A stretch of DNA of 42,117 nucleotides from an uncultured Mycoplasmatota bacterium (GCA_946413985.1 CAMKMS010000009.1:1-42117), one strand, 5' to 3'; shown: positions 25,490 to 34,153, numbered from the stretch's first letter. Notes: generated from the letters alone by a model not told the origin. Translations and numbers: made by a program.

Positions 25490-26026
25490 TTATAATTTTT
25501 TAAATCGATTCGACATAACTAGATTTATTTTTCTATTGCTAATTGTAAAGAAAATAAAGATGAAACTTAAAAAAGATAAAATCATAAATACATAAATATT
25601 ATCATATGTTTTTGGATTTTCTATTTCTTGTGTAATCTCTTCTTCTGGCTTTTCTGGCAAATGTGTTAATGCACAAAAATGTTTAATGCATTCTTTATCA
25701 TTAAAAACTATTGCTCCATTTGAATCCAATAAAACATACTCATTTGTAATATATCTATAAAATGTTTTTTTAGATTCTTCTATTTTTATATAACCATCCA
25801 ATTCTTTATAATACTCTGTTGTTTCTTCTCTTTGAATTTCATTTGTTTCTTCATTTAATACTTCTTTATACCATAAATACCAATCCTCACTTTCATAAAA
25901 TTTACTATCAAGCCAATAAGGATATTCTTCTTGCCATTCACTATAAGTAATATATTCTTTAGCATTTACTTTAACAAAACAAAAACACAATAAAAAAAAT
26001 AAAACTATTATAAAAGTTCCTTTCAT
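25490..26026 (-). CDS. Exported, C-terminally anchored protein between dacF-like and sigma genes
   Basis: The 178-residue protein has a signal peptide (MKGTFIIVLFFLLCFCFVKVNA, likely cleaved after 22). An aromatic-rich outer domain follows (KEYITYSEWQEEYPYWLDSK, with two cysteines in DKECIKHFC). A membrane helix lies near residues 143-161, and a basic cytoplasmic tail of about 16 residues ends the protein. I recognise no family. It has a strong AAGGAGG ribosome site. Its place is that of spoIIAA-spoIIAB in the classic dacF-sigF operon, so a link to the sigma factor is worth considering, but the tail is too short to resemble a known anti-sigma domain. Confidence 0.78.
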   Translation of the reverse strand: MKGTFIIVLFFLLCFCFVKVNAKEYITYSEWQEEYPYWLDSKFYESEDWYLWYKEVLNEETNEIQREETTEYYKELDGYIKIEESKKTFYRYITNEYVLLDSNGAIVFNDKECIKHFCALTHLPEKPEEEITQEIENPKTYDNIYVFMILSFLSFIFIFFTISNRKINLVMSNRFKKL

Positions 26027-26086
26027 GTTTACCTCCTTCTACTAATATTGTTAGCTAAGAAAGTGGCAAAACACTTCTTTTTATAA

Positions 26087-27229
26087 TCATTTTATTTTAG
26101 ATCCACTAATCAAATAAGAAAAAATATTTTCAATAGTATTAATATAACTTGCTTTTTTAACATCTTCTTTAATTATTAGATTATATTCATAACTATTATT
26201 ATCATATGATAGTTTTAATTTACCAATAACATCATTTTTTTTGAGTGGTGCTTTTTTATTATATAATTCTTCGCTTATTTTATAGTTTACGTCTTTATTA
26301 TTCTTATTTACAATTAAATTTACATCACTATCCAAATAATACTTTACATTTCTATTTTTAGCATTATTTATTGTCGTTGTTTTTACATATTCGTTTTTAT
26401 CTATTATTTTTTTACTTCCATACTGGCTAAAACCATATTCCATCATATTAACTGTATCACTACTTCTGTTGTCTTTTGAGTCTTCTTTCATAACAACAGA
26501 TATTAATCTCATATTATTTCTTTCCATTGTTGCAGTTAAACAATAAAGTGCTTTATCCGTATAACCTGTTTTTAATCCATCTATTCCACTATAAAATCTT
26601 ACTAATTTATTTGTATTAACAAGCCAATGATTTTCTCCAGAAACATCAATATAATCTTCATAGGTACTAGTTATTTTAAGTGCTAAAGGATGAGAAACAA
26701 GTTCTCTTGCTATTAATGATAAATCATAAGCTGTTGTTAAATGTCCTTTTTCATCTAATCCATGTGGATTTTTGAAAGTTGTATTTTTACATCCAAGTTC
26801 TTTTGCTCTTTCATTCATCATTCTAACAAAATTATCTTCTGTCCCACCAATATATTCTGCCATTGCAACAGATGCATCATTTGCAGAAGCTATTCCTATT
26901 CCCTTAAGTAATGTTTCAACTTTTATCTTACTTCCCTCTTTTAAGAATATTTGAGTTCCTCCCATAGAAGAAGCATTTTTAGAAATAGTAACCATATCAT
27001 CTAAATTAATTCTACCATCTTCTAATGCTTCTATTGTTAATAATAATGTCATTATTTTTGTCATACTAGCAGGATACATTTTTTTATTCATTTCTTTTTC
27101 ATATATTAATTTTCCAGTTGAAGCTTCTACTAAAATAGCACTTCCTGCATGAGGAGCAATTTCATCTTCACTAGCATATACTCTAAATATAAATAAAAAT
27201 ATTAATACAAAGAAAAAGAGTTTTTTCAT
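26087..27229 (-). CDS. D-alanyl-D-alanine carboxypeptidase, DacF/PBP5-like (S11)
   Basis: The 380-residue penicillin-binding protein removes the last D-Ala of peptidoglycan side chains. After a signal peptide (about residues 1-19) come the three active-site motifs: PASMTKIMT (SxxK, near residue 53), SANDAS (SxN, near residue 113) and GLKTGYT (KTG, near residue 219). The C-terminal beta domain and a final amphipathic anchor helix follow. dacF of Bacillus precedes the sigF operon and is forespore-expressed; here the same order relative to a SigF/G-type sigma gene suggests the DacF branch, though a vegetative DacA role is possible. The ribosome site is AGGTGAT. Confidence 0.92.
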   Translation of the reverse strand: MKKLFFFVLIFLFIFRVYASEDEIAPHAGSAILVEASTGKLIYEKEMNKKMYPASMTKIMTLLLTIEALEDGRINLDDMVTISKNASSMGGTQIFLKEGSKIKVETLLKGIGIASANDASVAMAEYIGGTEDNFVRMMNERAKELGCKNTTFKNPHGLDEKGHLTTAYDLSLIARELVSHPLALKITSTYEDYIDVSGENHWLVNTNKLVRFYSGIDGLKTGYTDKALYCLTATMERNNMRLISVVMKEDSKDNRSSDTVNMMEYGFSQYGSKKIIDKNEYVKTTTINNAKNRNVKYYLDSDVNLIVNKNNKDVNYKISEELYNKKAPLKKNDVIGKLKLSYDNNSYEYNLIIKEDVKKASYINTIENIFSYLISGSKIK

Positions 27230-27277
27230 ATTATCACCTATTTAAATATATGTAATATGATAAAACTCTATTACTAA

Positions 27278-28075
27278 TTATTCTTCTCTATTATTGTGGT
27301 TAACAGCATCAATTACTTTTTTAGCAACACCACCATTACCAGCTTTAAAAGCATCTATCATTTCAATTGGAACACAGAATATCAATGTATTTGATTGATC
27401 TGATGATACATCATTGATAGTTGATAATGTTCTTAAATGCATTGCTCCAGGAGTTTTTGCCATTGTTTCAGCAGCAATAGCTAAATTCTTAGATGCTTCA
27501 ACTTCTCCTCTTGCCTTAGTAATAACAGCGTCTTTTTCTCTTTCAGCTTCAGCAACTTTTGCTATAACTCTCTTCATATCTTCAGGAAGTTGAATATCTT
27601 TTAATTCTACATTTTCAACTTTAATTCCCCATGGATCAGTTGCTGCATCAATAACTTTACAAATATTATCTGATAATTTTTCCCTTTCACTTAATAGTTC
27701 ATCTAGTGATACAGAACCAACTGCATTCCTCATTGTAGTTTGAGCAAGTTGACTAACTGCATAATAGAAATTTTCAACTTCTAAAATAGCTTTAGCTGCA
27801 TCAAATATCTTATAATAGATAACTGCATTAATTCTAACAGATACATTATCTTTAGTAATTGCATCTTGTTCTGGAACATCTACTACTTTTGTTCTAATAT
27901 CCACTTTTTTATAAGTTTCAACAATTGGTAATATTACTCTCCATCCAGGTTTAATTATTTTACTAAATTTACCTAAATGAAATTTAATACCTCTTTCATA
28001 TTCATTAATTTGCACAATACTTCTTAGTAATATAATTAATACTATTACTATTACAAAACCTAAAAAATAATCCAT
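27278..28075 (-). CDS. Slipin, SPFH/band 7 membrane protein
   Basis: The product, 265 residues from the ATG at 28075, has one N-terminal membrane helix (residues about 5-20). The SPFH core of the slipin/stomatin type follows: VQINEYERGIKFHLGKFSKI, IKPGWRVILPIVET, VRINAVIYYKI, TMRNAVGSVSLDELLSER. A coiled-coil then holds AEAEREKDAVITKARGEVEA. Slipins form oligomeric membrane scaffolds; usual partners (NfeD-type proteins) are not adjacent. A GTG three codons upstream (28084) is possible but sits only three bases from GGAG, so I prefer the ATG. An extended -10 TGGTATAAT (28102-28110) makes it the start of its own unit. Confidence 0.92.
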   Translation of the reverse strand: MDYFLGFVIVIVLIILLRSIVQINEYERGIKFHLGKFSKIIKPGWRVILPIVETYKKVDIRTKVVDVPEQDAITKDNVSVRINAVIYYKIFDAAKAILEVENFYYAVSQLAQTTMRNAVGSVSLDELLSEREKLSDNICKVIDAATDPWGIKVENVELKDIQLPEDMKRVIAKVAEAEREKDAVITKARGEVEASKNLAIAAETMAKTPGAMHLRTLSTINDVSSDQSNTLIFCVPIEMIDAFKAGNGGVAKKVIDAVNHNNREE

Positions 28076-28101
28076 AAATCTCACTTCTCCTCTCGGTATA
28101 T

Positions 28102-28110
28102 ATTATACCA
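28102..28110 (-). promoter_or_regulatory. Extended -10 promoter for the slipin gene
   Basis: TGGTATAAT on the minus strand, just after the terminator of the preceding gene pair. Confidence 0.55.
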
Positions 28111-28111
28111 T

Positions 28112-28147
28112 AAAAAAGGTAAAAATTCTACTCTGTAGTCTTTTTAC
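28112..28147 (-). terminator. Terminator after the pseudopilin-like pair
   Basis: GTAAAAA, CTAC, loop, GTAG, TTTTTAC form a two-part hairpin followed by C-U6. It overlaps the stop codon of the 111-residue gene. Confidence 0.85.
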
Positions 28148-28463
28148 CATTACAATTTTTTCTAATACTATATGAGTCAATAAATAGTTCATTTGAATAA
28201 ACAACACCCTCAACACAATATTCTTTTAATTTTTCATCTTCTTTTATATATTGTCCATTTATTAAATCGTCAATATATATAATAACAGATGAACCTAGTT
28301 TAGGACTTATTCTATTATCATGTACATATGTTTTTCCAGCTTGTTTTAATTCTTTTGAAAGATTAATATAATCTCTATCTTGCTGTTTGTACCCAATCAT
28401 AAATATCAGTGTACACATTAGAACTATTACCATTCCCCAGACAAACATTACACCCTTATTCAT
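28128..28463 (-). CDS. Small anchored protein, pseudopilin-like, second of pair
   Basis: The product, 111 residues from the ATG at 28463, starts MNKGVMFVWGMVIVLMCTLI: a short basic start and one long membrane helix, then an outer domain with LSKELKQAGKTYVHDN, YIDDLINGQYI, then C and C near the end. The topology and the block D-x-L-x-x-x-x-Y-[IL] before a Cys resemble its upstream neighbour, so the two look like distant paralogues. The helix-then-domain plan recalls type IV pseudopilins, but no GFTLxE cleavage motif is present. The ATG overlaps the upstream stop by eight bases (ATGAATAA), implying coupled translation. Function unknown. Confidence 0.72.
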   Translation of the reverse strand: MNKGVMFVWGMVIVLMCTLIFMIGYKQQDRDYINLSKELKQAGKTYVHDNRISPKLGSSVIIYIDDLINGQYIKEDEKLKEYCVEGVVYSNELFIDSYSIRKNCNGKKTTE

Positions 28464-28863
28464 AATCTTCACTATACCCCGTGGTTTTATAAAAACCGCA
28501 TCTTATGTATGATACACAAGTTTTATTCTTAAGAATTTTTGCATATCCTCTGCATTCTCTTCCTAAATAATCATATAAAGGTGTTAAATATCCATTATTT
28601 TTTAAAGTATCAACACTGACTATAACAGTATCATAAGCGCCATTTGGATAAGTATTACTATAATATTTTTGTGCAGCTTCTACCACTTTATTTTCTAAAG
28701 CATTATAATCATACTTCTTATTTGAACTTGAACTATATAAGTCACTATCGCCTGAACCTAAAATACCCATCTTTTGTAAACCAATAGTTGCTACTAAAAT
28801 ACAAATTAAAAATAGTAGTAAGAATCCAAGTTCAGCTCTTAGTCCCCATCCTTTTTTATTCAT
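28456..28863 (-). CDS. Small anchored protein, pseudopilin-like, first of pair
   Basis: The product, 135 residues from the ATG at 28863, starts MNKKGWGLRAELGFLLLFLI, reminiscent of a pilin N-terminus (basic residues, Gly, then a Glu inside the start of a long hydrophobic helix). However, the Glu is at +6 after the Gly rather than +5 and FTL is missing. The outer domain has NALENKVVEAAQKYYSN, SVDTLKNNGYL and four cysteines (RECRGY, NKTCVSYIRC). I chose the ATG with AGGGTGA upstream; a GTG at 28872 lies inside that site. No peptidase or pilus ATPase gene is in the window, so a pilus role is unproven. Confidence 0.72.
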   Translation of the reverse strand: MNKKGWGLRAELGFLLLFLICILVATIGLQKMGILGSGDSDLYSSSSNKKYDYNALENKVVEAAQKYYSNTYPNGAYDTVIVSVDTLKNNGYLTPLYDYLGRECRGYAKILKNKTCVSYIRCGFYKTTGYSEDYE

Positions 28864-28899
28864 ATAAATCACCCTTATAAATTAATTATACAACACAAA

Positions 28900-29190
28900 T
28901 TATAATAATTCTATTATTTTGTCTTTTGTATTTTCATCCAAATCTTTAATTATTTGTTTAATTTTATTTCTTTTATTTAATAAGTTTAATGATTTTTCAA
29001 AATTATATAATTTTTTTTCTATTCCATTTATATATTTTCCAACATAAGCTTTACTAACTTCATTATTATCAGCTATTTCTTGCAAACTATAATCCTCAAA
29101 ATAATAATATTCAAAATAAGATTTTTCTTTTTCTGAAAGAAGATTGGAATAGATTTCATATAACGATAATAAATATTCTCTTTCTTTCAT
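28900..29190 (-). CDS. ylxM: YlxM family helix-turn-helix protein of the SRP pathway
   Basis: The 96-residue protein has a sigma-70 region 4-like helix-turn-helix (YFEDYSLQEIADNNEVSKAY, residues about 29-48) and a charged helical C-terminus, as in YlxM, a Bacillota protein encoded between ftsY and ffh and proposed to modulate the signal recognition particle. It overlaps the ftsY stop by one base (TAATG). Unusually ffh does not follow; it lies 25 kb away. Confidence 0.87.
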   Translation of the reverse strand: MKEREYLLSLYEIYSNLLSEKEKSYFEYYYFEDYSLQEIADNNEVSKAYVGKYINGIEKKLYNFEKSLNLLNKRNKIKQIIKDLDENTKDKIIELL

Positions 29191-30227
29191 TAGAACTCCT
29201 TAAATAATCCATATATATATTTTTCAATATCAAAAGGAATCATATCAGTTTCTTTTTCACCAAGTCCAACAAATTTAACTGGAATATTAACAAGTTCACG
29301 AATAGCAAGAACAATTCCACCTTTTGCAGTTCCATCAAGTTTTGTTAAAACAATTCCTGTTATATTAGTAATTTCTTTAAAACTCTTAGCTTGACTTATT
29401 CCATTTTGACCAGTTGTAGCATCTATAACAAGTAATGTTTCAATTGGATTATTTGGAACAATATCTCCAATTACTCTATTCATCTTTTCAAGTTCTTTCA
29501 TAAGATTTACTTTGTTTTGCAAACGACCCGCTGTATCAACTAAAACCACATCATAATTTTCATTTTTTGCCTTAGTTAATCCATCATATATTACAGCAGA
29601 TGGATCTTCTCTATCATCTCCAAAAAATGATACATTTATTTTTTTTGCCCATTCATCAAGTTGAGTTACTGCTCCTGCCCTAAAAGTATCTCCTGCAATT
29701 AACATAACTTTCTTTCCATCATTTTTTAATTTATTTGCTATTTTTGCAATACTTGTTGTTTTTCCTACACCATTAACTCCAACAAATAATATTACATTTA
29801 ATTCTCCATCAACTATATTTAATTTTGAAGATAATATATCATTACCAACATAAATCATAAATAATTCATCAACAATTACTTCTTTTAAATATTCAAAATC
29901 AGTAATATTCTCATCTTTAACACGCTTTTTTAGTCTGTCAACAAAATCCATAACAGTATTAACACCAATATCAGCTGTTATTAGTATTTCTTCAAGTTCA
30001 TCATAAAATTCATCACTAATCTTTGTATATTTAATACCTAGTATTGATAATTTACTAACAAAATTATCTCTAGATTTTGATAAGCCATCAACATATTTTT
30101 CAGTTTCAACTATTTCTTCTTTTTCTTCTTTTCCTATTTTTTCTTCATTAATGGTTTCATTTTTAATTTCTTCTATTTTTTCTTCTTTTTTACTAAATAC
30201 TTCTTTTAGTTTACTAAATAGTCCCAT
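29190..30227 (-). CDS. ftsY: Signal recognition particle receptor FtsY
   Basis: The 345-residue SRP receptor GTPase has a short Lys/Glu-rich N-terminal region (residues 1-45) that serves for membrane contact. The N domain follows, then the G domain with [15 protein letters not shown] near residue 150, [24 protein letters not shown] and [10 protein letters not shown]. It receives the SRP-ribosome complex and hands nascent membrane proteins to the translocon. It begins 10 bases after the methyltransferase gene and is coupled to ylxM. Confidence 0.97.
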   Translation of the reverse strand: MGLFSKLKEVFSKKEEKIEEIKNETINEEKIGKEEKEEIVETEKYVDGLSKSRDNFVSKLSILGIKYTKISDEFYDELEEILITADIGVNTVMDFVDRLKKRVKDENITDFEYLKEVIVDELFMIYVGNDILSSKLNIVDGELNVILFVGVNGVGKTTSIAKIANKLKNDGKKVMLIAGDTFRAGAVTQLDEWAKKINVSFFGDDREDPSAVIYDGLTKAKNENYDVVLVDTAGRLQNKVNLMKELEKMNRVIGDIVPNNPIETLLVIDATTGQNGISQAKSFKEITNITGIVLTKLDGTAKGGIVLAIRELVNIPVKFVGLGEKETDMIPFDIEKYIYGLFKEF

Positions 30228-30237
30228 AATAACACCT

Positions 30238-30822
30238 CTATTTTCTTTTTAAAACAAAATTATTCCAAACTACTCCATTATTGTAATTAGAAGTTACTAT
30301 GTTTTGATTAAATTCTATTAGTTTTAAATCGGCATGAGTAGATAAGTCTTCAAACATATCTTTACTTAAATAAGTAAAAAATCTACCATCGCTTTTTATT
30401 TCTTCACCATTTCCATCTTTAAAGCAAGTATATAAAACACCATCTTCTTTTAAGGAAATTCTAATTTTTTTTAGAATTCCTAATAATTCATTCCTTTTAA
30501 CATGTAATAGTGATGAACATGCCCATACTCCATCATATTTACTAATATCACATAGTTGGCTAAAATCCATACATTTAACATCTAATTGTGTATACTCTCT
30601 AGCAAGCTTACATAACTCTTCACTACCATCTATTGCTACTACTTCATATCCTTGATTTTTAAAATTTAGTGTATCTCTTCCACTACCACATCCAAAATCA
30701 AGAATTGTTCCTGTTTTTGGTAAGTATTTTAAAAACATTCTATATTGTTTTGTCATATCAAGATTGACTGTAGTATCAAAATAATTTTTAGCATTTTTAT
30801 TATAAAAATCTAATGTTGACAT
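30238..30822 (-). CDS. Class I SAM-dependent methyltransferase
   Basis: The 194-residue protein has the SAM motif ILDFGCGSGRDTLNF (near residues 39-53), an acidic residue after the second strand (VVAIDGSEELCKLA), and YDGVWACSSLLHV as the post-motif region. It resembles small-molecule or tellurite-type methyltransferases of the methyltransf_11/25 kind; the substrate is unknown. GGAGGG precedes the ATG. A TTGTCA-17-TATAAT promoter shares its -35 with the divergent rnj promoter. It heads the methyltransferase-ftsY-ylxM unit. Confidence 0.88.
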   Translation of the reverse strand: MSTLDFYNKNAKNYFDTTVNLDMTKQYRMFLKYLPKTGTILDFGCGSGRDTLNFKNQGYEVVAIDGSEELCKLAREYTQLDVKCMDFSQLCDISKYDGVWACSSLLHVKRNELLGILKKIRISLKEDGVLYTCFKDGNGEEIKSDGRFFTYLSKDMFEDLSTHADLKLIEFNQNIVTSNYNNGVVWNNFVLKRK

Positions 30823-30847
30823 ATATTATAACCCTCCACTAAAGATA

Positions 30848-30876
30848 ATTATAATATAAATATGCATTTTTGACAA
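30848..30876 (-). promoter_or_regulatory. Minus-strand promoter for methyltransferase-ftsY-ylxM
   Basis: TTGTCA (30876-30871), 17 bases, TATAAT (30853-30848). Its -35 occupies the same seven base pairs as the -35 of the divergent rnj promoter. Confidence 0.7.
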
Positions 30877-30898
30877 ATATTAAACACTATGATATAAT
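30870..30898 (+). promoter_or_regulatory. Consensus promoter for rnj
   Basis: TTGACA, 17 bases, TATAAT with TG one base upstream (TGATATAAT): consensus at both hexamers plus an extended -10. Confidence 0.85.
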
Positions 30899-30940
30899 GC
30901 TTATTACTGATTTAACTTTTTTTGAAAGGAAATGATAAAA

Positions 30941-32611
30941 ATGATTAGTAATACTAAAGAAACTTTAGTTTGTGCATTAGGTGGTCTTGGTGAAGTAGGA
31001 AAAAATATGTATGTTGTTACTCACGAAGATGAAATCTTTATTATAGATTGTGGCGTAATGTTTCCAGAAGATAACTTAATGGGAATAGATTATGTACTTG
31101 CAGATTATTCTCATTTAAAAAATCTTCAAGATAAAATAAAAGGATTAATTATAACTCATGGACATGAAGATCATATTGGTGGAATACCATTTTTACTTAA
31201 TAATATTAATATACCAGTTATATATGCTCCATTTATAGCAGAAAAACTAATTAAAAATAAATTATCTGAAAGAAATATAAGTTGTCCAAAAGTAATTTGT
31301 ATTAATGAAGACTTACATATAAAAACAAAACATTTTAATATAGAATTCTTTAGAACAACACACTCTATTCCAGATTCTTTTGGAATGGCTATTACTACAG
31401 TAAATGGAACTATTGTAGAAACAGGAGATTTTAAATTTGACTTAACACCTATTGGACCTGTTGCTAATTTTGGAAAAATTGCAACAATTGGAAATAATGG
31501 TGTAACACTTTTACTTAGTGATTCAACAAATGCATTACTTCCAGGATTTTCTAATAGTGAATCTGTAGTTGATGAAGCACTTGCAGAAATATTTTCTGAA
31601 AATACAAAATCAAGAATAATTCTAGCAACATTTGCAAGTAACATATACAGACTTACTCATATTATTGAAACATGTAAAGAGAATAATAGAAAAATTGCTG
31701 TATTTGGAAGAAGTATGAATACAAGTATTGATATAGCACTTGAATGTGGATTTATTAAAGATAAAGATATATTTGTTACTAGTGATGAAGCAAATAAATT
31801 AGAACCTTCAAAAATATGCTTATTATGTACAGGTTCTCAAGGTGAGCCACTTGCAGCATTATCTAGAATTGCTAATGGAAGCGATAAAAATATTACTTTA
31901 ATGCCAGATGACGTAGTAATATTTTCATCATCTCCGATTCCGGGAAATGCAATGTCTATTAATAGAGTCATAAATAAGCTATATTTAAAGGGTGCTAAAG
32001 TATACACAAATGCTACTGATGTTAATGTTCATACAAGTGGTCATGCAAGACAAGATGAATTAAAACTATTATTCAGACTTACAAAACCAAAATATTTTAT
32101 GCCAATGCATGGGGAATATAGAATGTTAGCAGGACACGCTGAACTTGCAAAAGAATGTGGAATTCCTGAAGAAAACACTTTTATATGTAAAAATGGAGAT
32201 ATTATTGCTATAAAAGATAATGTGGTTTATAAAAAAAGATCTATTCCAATAAATGACATATATGTCGATGGTAATAGAATTGGTGATGTTGGACTTACTA
32301 TTATTAAAGATAGAAAAATAATGTCAACAGATGGTGTTCTTATCGTAATTCTAAATTTAGATTTAGAAAAAAGAAAAATGTTAATTGAACCTAATGTCAC
32401 TACACGTGGATTTGTAATAGTAAATGATAATCAAGAACTAATAAAACAAATTGAGGATAAAGTAAATATAATAACTTTAAATGAACTTGAAAAAGACAAC
32501 TTTAGTTTAACAGATTTAAAAAATAGAATAATACTTGAAATAAATTCATACGTTATTGAACTAACTGGTAGAAGACCAATTATTATTCCTATGATATTAA
32601 GTATTAAATAA
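30941..32611 (+). CDS. rnj: Ribonuclease J
   Basis: The product, 556 residues from the ATG at 30941, is a metallo-beta-lactamase/beta-CASP nuclease with 5'-3' exonuclease and endonuclease activity, central to mRNA turnover and rRNA maturation in Bacillota. LGGLGEVGKNMYVV opens the fold, THGHEDHIGG gives the HxHxDH zinc site near residue 75, HTSGHA and MPMHGEYRM carry the beta-CASP motifs, and the C-terminal oligomerisation domain closes the protein. I prefer the second ATG because AAAGGA is one base from the first ATG (30932) but ten from the second. Only one rnj copy is in the window; whether it is J1 or J2 cannot be told. Confidence 0.96.
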   Translation: MISNTKETLVCALGGLGEVGKNMYVVTHEDEIFIIDCGVMFPEDNLMGIDYVLADYSHLKNLQDKIKGLIITHGHEDHIGGIPFLLNNINIPVIYAPFIAEKLIKNKLSERNISCPKVICINEDLHIKTKHFNIEFFRTTHSIPDSFGMAITTVNGTIVETGDFKFDLTPIGPVANFGKIATIGNNGVTLLLSDSTNALLPGFSNSESVVDEALAEIFSENTKSRIILATFASNIYRLTHIIETCKENNRKIAVFGRSMNTSIDIALECGFIKDKDIFVTSDEANKLEPSKICLLCTGSQGEPLAALSRIANGSDKNITLMPDDVVIFSSSPIPGNAMSINRVINKLYLKGAKVYTNATDVNVHTSGHARQDELKLLFRLTKPKYFMPMHGEYRMLAGHAELAKECGIPEENTFICKNGDIIAIKDNVVYKKRSIPINDIYVDGNRIGDVGLTIIKDRKIMSTDGVLIVILNLDLEKRKMLIEPNVTTRGFVIVNDNQELIKQIEDKVNIITLNELEKDNFSLTDLKNRIILEINSYVIELTGRRPIIIPMILSIK

Positions 32612-32638
32612 AAAAAAGATTTTTATAAATCTTTTTTT
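32611..32638. terminator. Bidirectional terminator between rnj and the CPBP gene
   Basis: A7-GATTT, loop TTAT, AAATC-T7: a perfect 12-bp stem with A and T runs that can stop transcription from both sides. Confidence 0.9.
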
Positions 32639-34046
32639 ATTTTATTAAATATAAACTATCATTTATTATTATAAAAGCATCATTATTACTAGATACGAAA
32701 TATGGATGTTTTAATGAATTATTTAAGAATGTAACATATCCTATTTTTGATAATTCTGGTAAATCATATTTTTTGAAAGAATTAGACAAATAATCCATAA
32801 AGTCTTTACTATTTCTTAAATCACACTTGTTAATTTTACTATAATAAATAGTTGCTTCATTTTCTTCTGATTCAATTATTATCAAATAATAATCATCATT
32901 TTCTAATATTTCAATATTTTTAACTTCTTTAATATCAAGTTTATTTTTATAATTTATTAATTCATTTTCAATAATAATTGTTCCATCCCAATTTTTATTA
33001 AATGAAATTTTAATATTTTCTTCACTTTTTATTTCATGTAATGAATTAACATCATCATCAAACCTTGATACTTTTATGGTAGAATCAATAAAGTGTTCTT
33101 GATAATGAGGAAAATGTATTTCATAATTTTTTAACATTTCTGTTTCATTATAATCATAACAAATTACATAATCATCATATTCTGGAACAATTCTTTCAAA
33201 TGGAATAAATGCTAAAATAAATGTTAAAACTATGATTGATGTATATATAGTATCCTTCTTTTTACTTGTTCTCTCTTTTATACCATTTAAAACCTTAAGA
33301 GCACTCATAATCCACAACACACTAAGTATTATAATACTAGTAAATTCTAAAATTCCTACACTTAAAGAAGGTGTTGCGTAAGTACAATCTTTTATTAAAT
33401 TCATTTCTCCTAAGAAAATTGCGAAATCATAAAATGCATGTAAGAAAATAACTGACCATATATTTTTTGTTTTATAGTATATACTTCCAAGTAATACTCC
33501 AACTGATACAGCATTTATTATTTGCAATATAGTTTCAAAAACTGTTTGTTCGCTTAAATTTATAATGTGCATTACTCCAAACACTAAAGATGAAAGAATA
33601 ATAGATTTAATAACTGAATTTCTATCATTAGAAAATCTTTCTATAAATTCATTTTGCAACCATCCTCTACATAGAAATTCTTCTGCTATTCCTACAAATA
33701 AGCATAAAACAAAAACATTAATACAGTTTGATATTGAAAATGAACCCTGATTGAAAAGATTAACAATAAATGTAATTATGGAATATGCGAGCATTGGTAA
33801 TCCCAAATAAATACTATTCCAAAACTTCTTTTTCTTTTCTGTAAAAACATATGAATTATGAAATAATAGCATTACAACTAAAATGGAAAGTGCATAAAAT
33901 ATTTCATATATAACATCTGTTCCATATTTTGCAAATAAACTAGATGAAGCTAATAATTCAGTAACACACATCATAAGAAGATCTAATCCAACAAAAATTA
34001 ATAACATTTTTACAAAAAATTTATATATATTTTTTTCATTTTTCAT
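32637..34046 (-). CDS. CPBP family intramembrane metalloprotease with extracellular domain
   Basis: The 469-residue protein has about eight membrane helices in the first 275 residues. The CPBP (CAAX/Abi) active site is EEFLCRG (EExxxR) near residue 121, VFGVMH near residue 155, and HAFYDF near residue 203. A soluble domain of about 190 residues follows (from about residue 280), probably outside the cell, with charged beta-rich sequence that I do not recognise. Bacillota members cleave membrane proteins and some protect against bacteriocins. The added C-terminal domain is unusual in length. The start has AGGTTGAT as ribosome site. tRNA-Ala lies upstream, separated by a terminator. Confidence 0.87.
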   Translation of the reverse strand: MKNEKNIYKFFVKMLLIFVGLDLLMMCVTELLASSSLFAKYGTDVIYEIFYALSILVVMLLFHNSYVFTEKKKKFWNSIYLGLPMLAYSIITFIVNLFNQGSFSISNCINVFVLCLFVGIAEEFLCRGWLQNEFIERFSNDRNSVIKSIILSSLVFGVMHIINLSEQTVFETILQIINAVSVGVLLGSIYYKTKNIWSVIFLHAFYDFAIFLGEMNLIKDCTYATPSLSVGILEFTSIIILSVLWIMSALKVLNGIKERTSKKKDTIYTSIIVLTFILAFIPFERIVPEYDDYVICYDYNETEMLKNYEIHFPHYQEHFIDSTIKVSRFDDDVNSLHEIKSEENIKISFNKNWDGTIIIENELINYKNKLDIKEVKNIEILENDDYYLIIIESEENEATIYYSKINKCDLRNSKDFMDYLSNSFKKYDLPELSKIGYVTFLNNSLKHPYFVSSNNDAFIIINDSLYLIK

Positions 34047-34110
34047 AAAATCAACCTACTTCCTATTCTAAATCAATTATACTATATTATTAAAAAATTA
34101 AAAAGGTTTT

Positions 34111-34142
34111 TTGAAAAATAAAAAACCTATAAAATATAGGTT
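34111..34142 (-). terminator. Terminator after tRNA-Ala
   Basis: AACCTATA / TATAGGTT form an 8-bp stem with a 3-nt loop followed by a U-rich tail. Confidence 0.85.
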
Positions 34143-34153
34143 AAATTCTAAAA

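Noticed and set aside
28800-28863. True type IV pilin signal in the first anchored protein of the pair
   Set aside because: The Glu is at +6 rather than +5 and FTL is absent, and no prepilin peptidase or pilus assembly gene is in the window.
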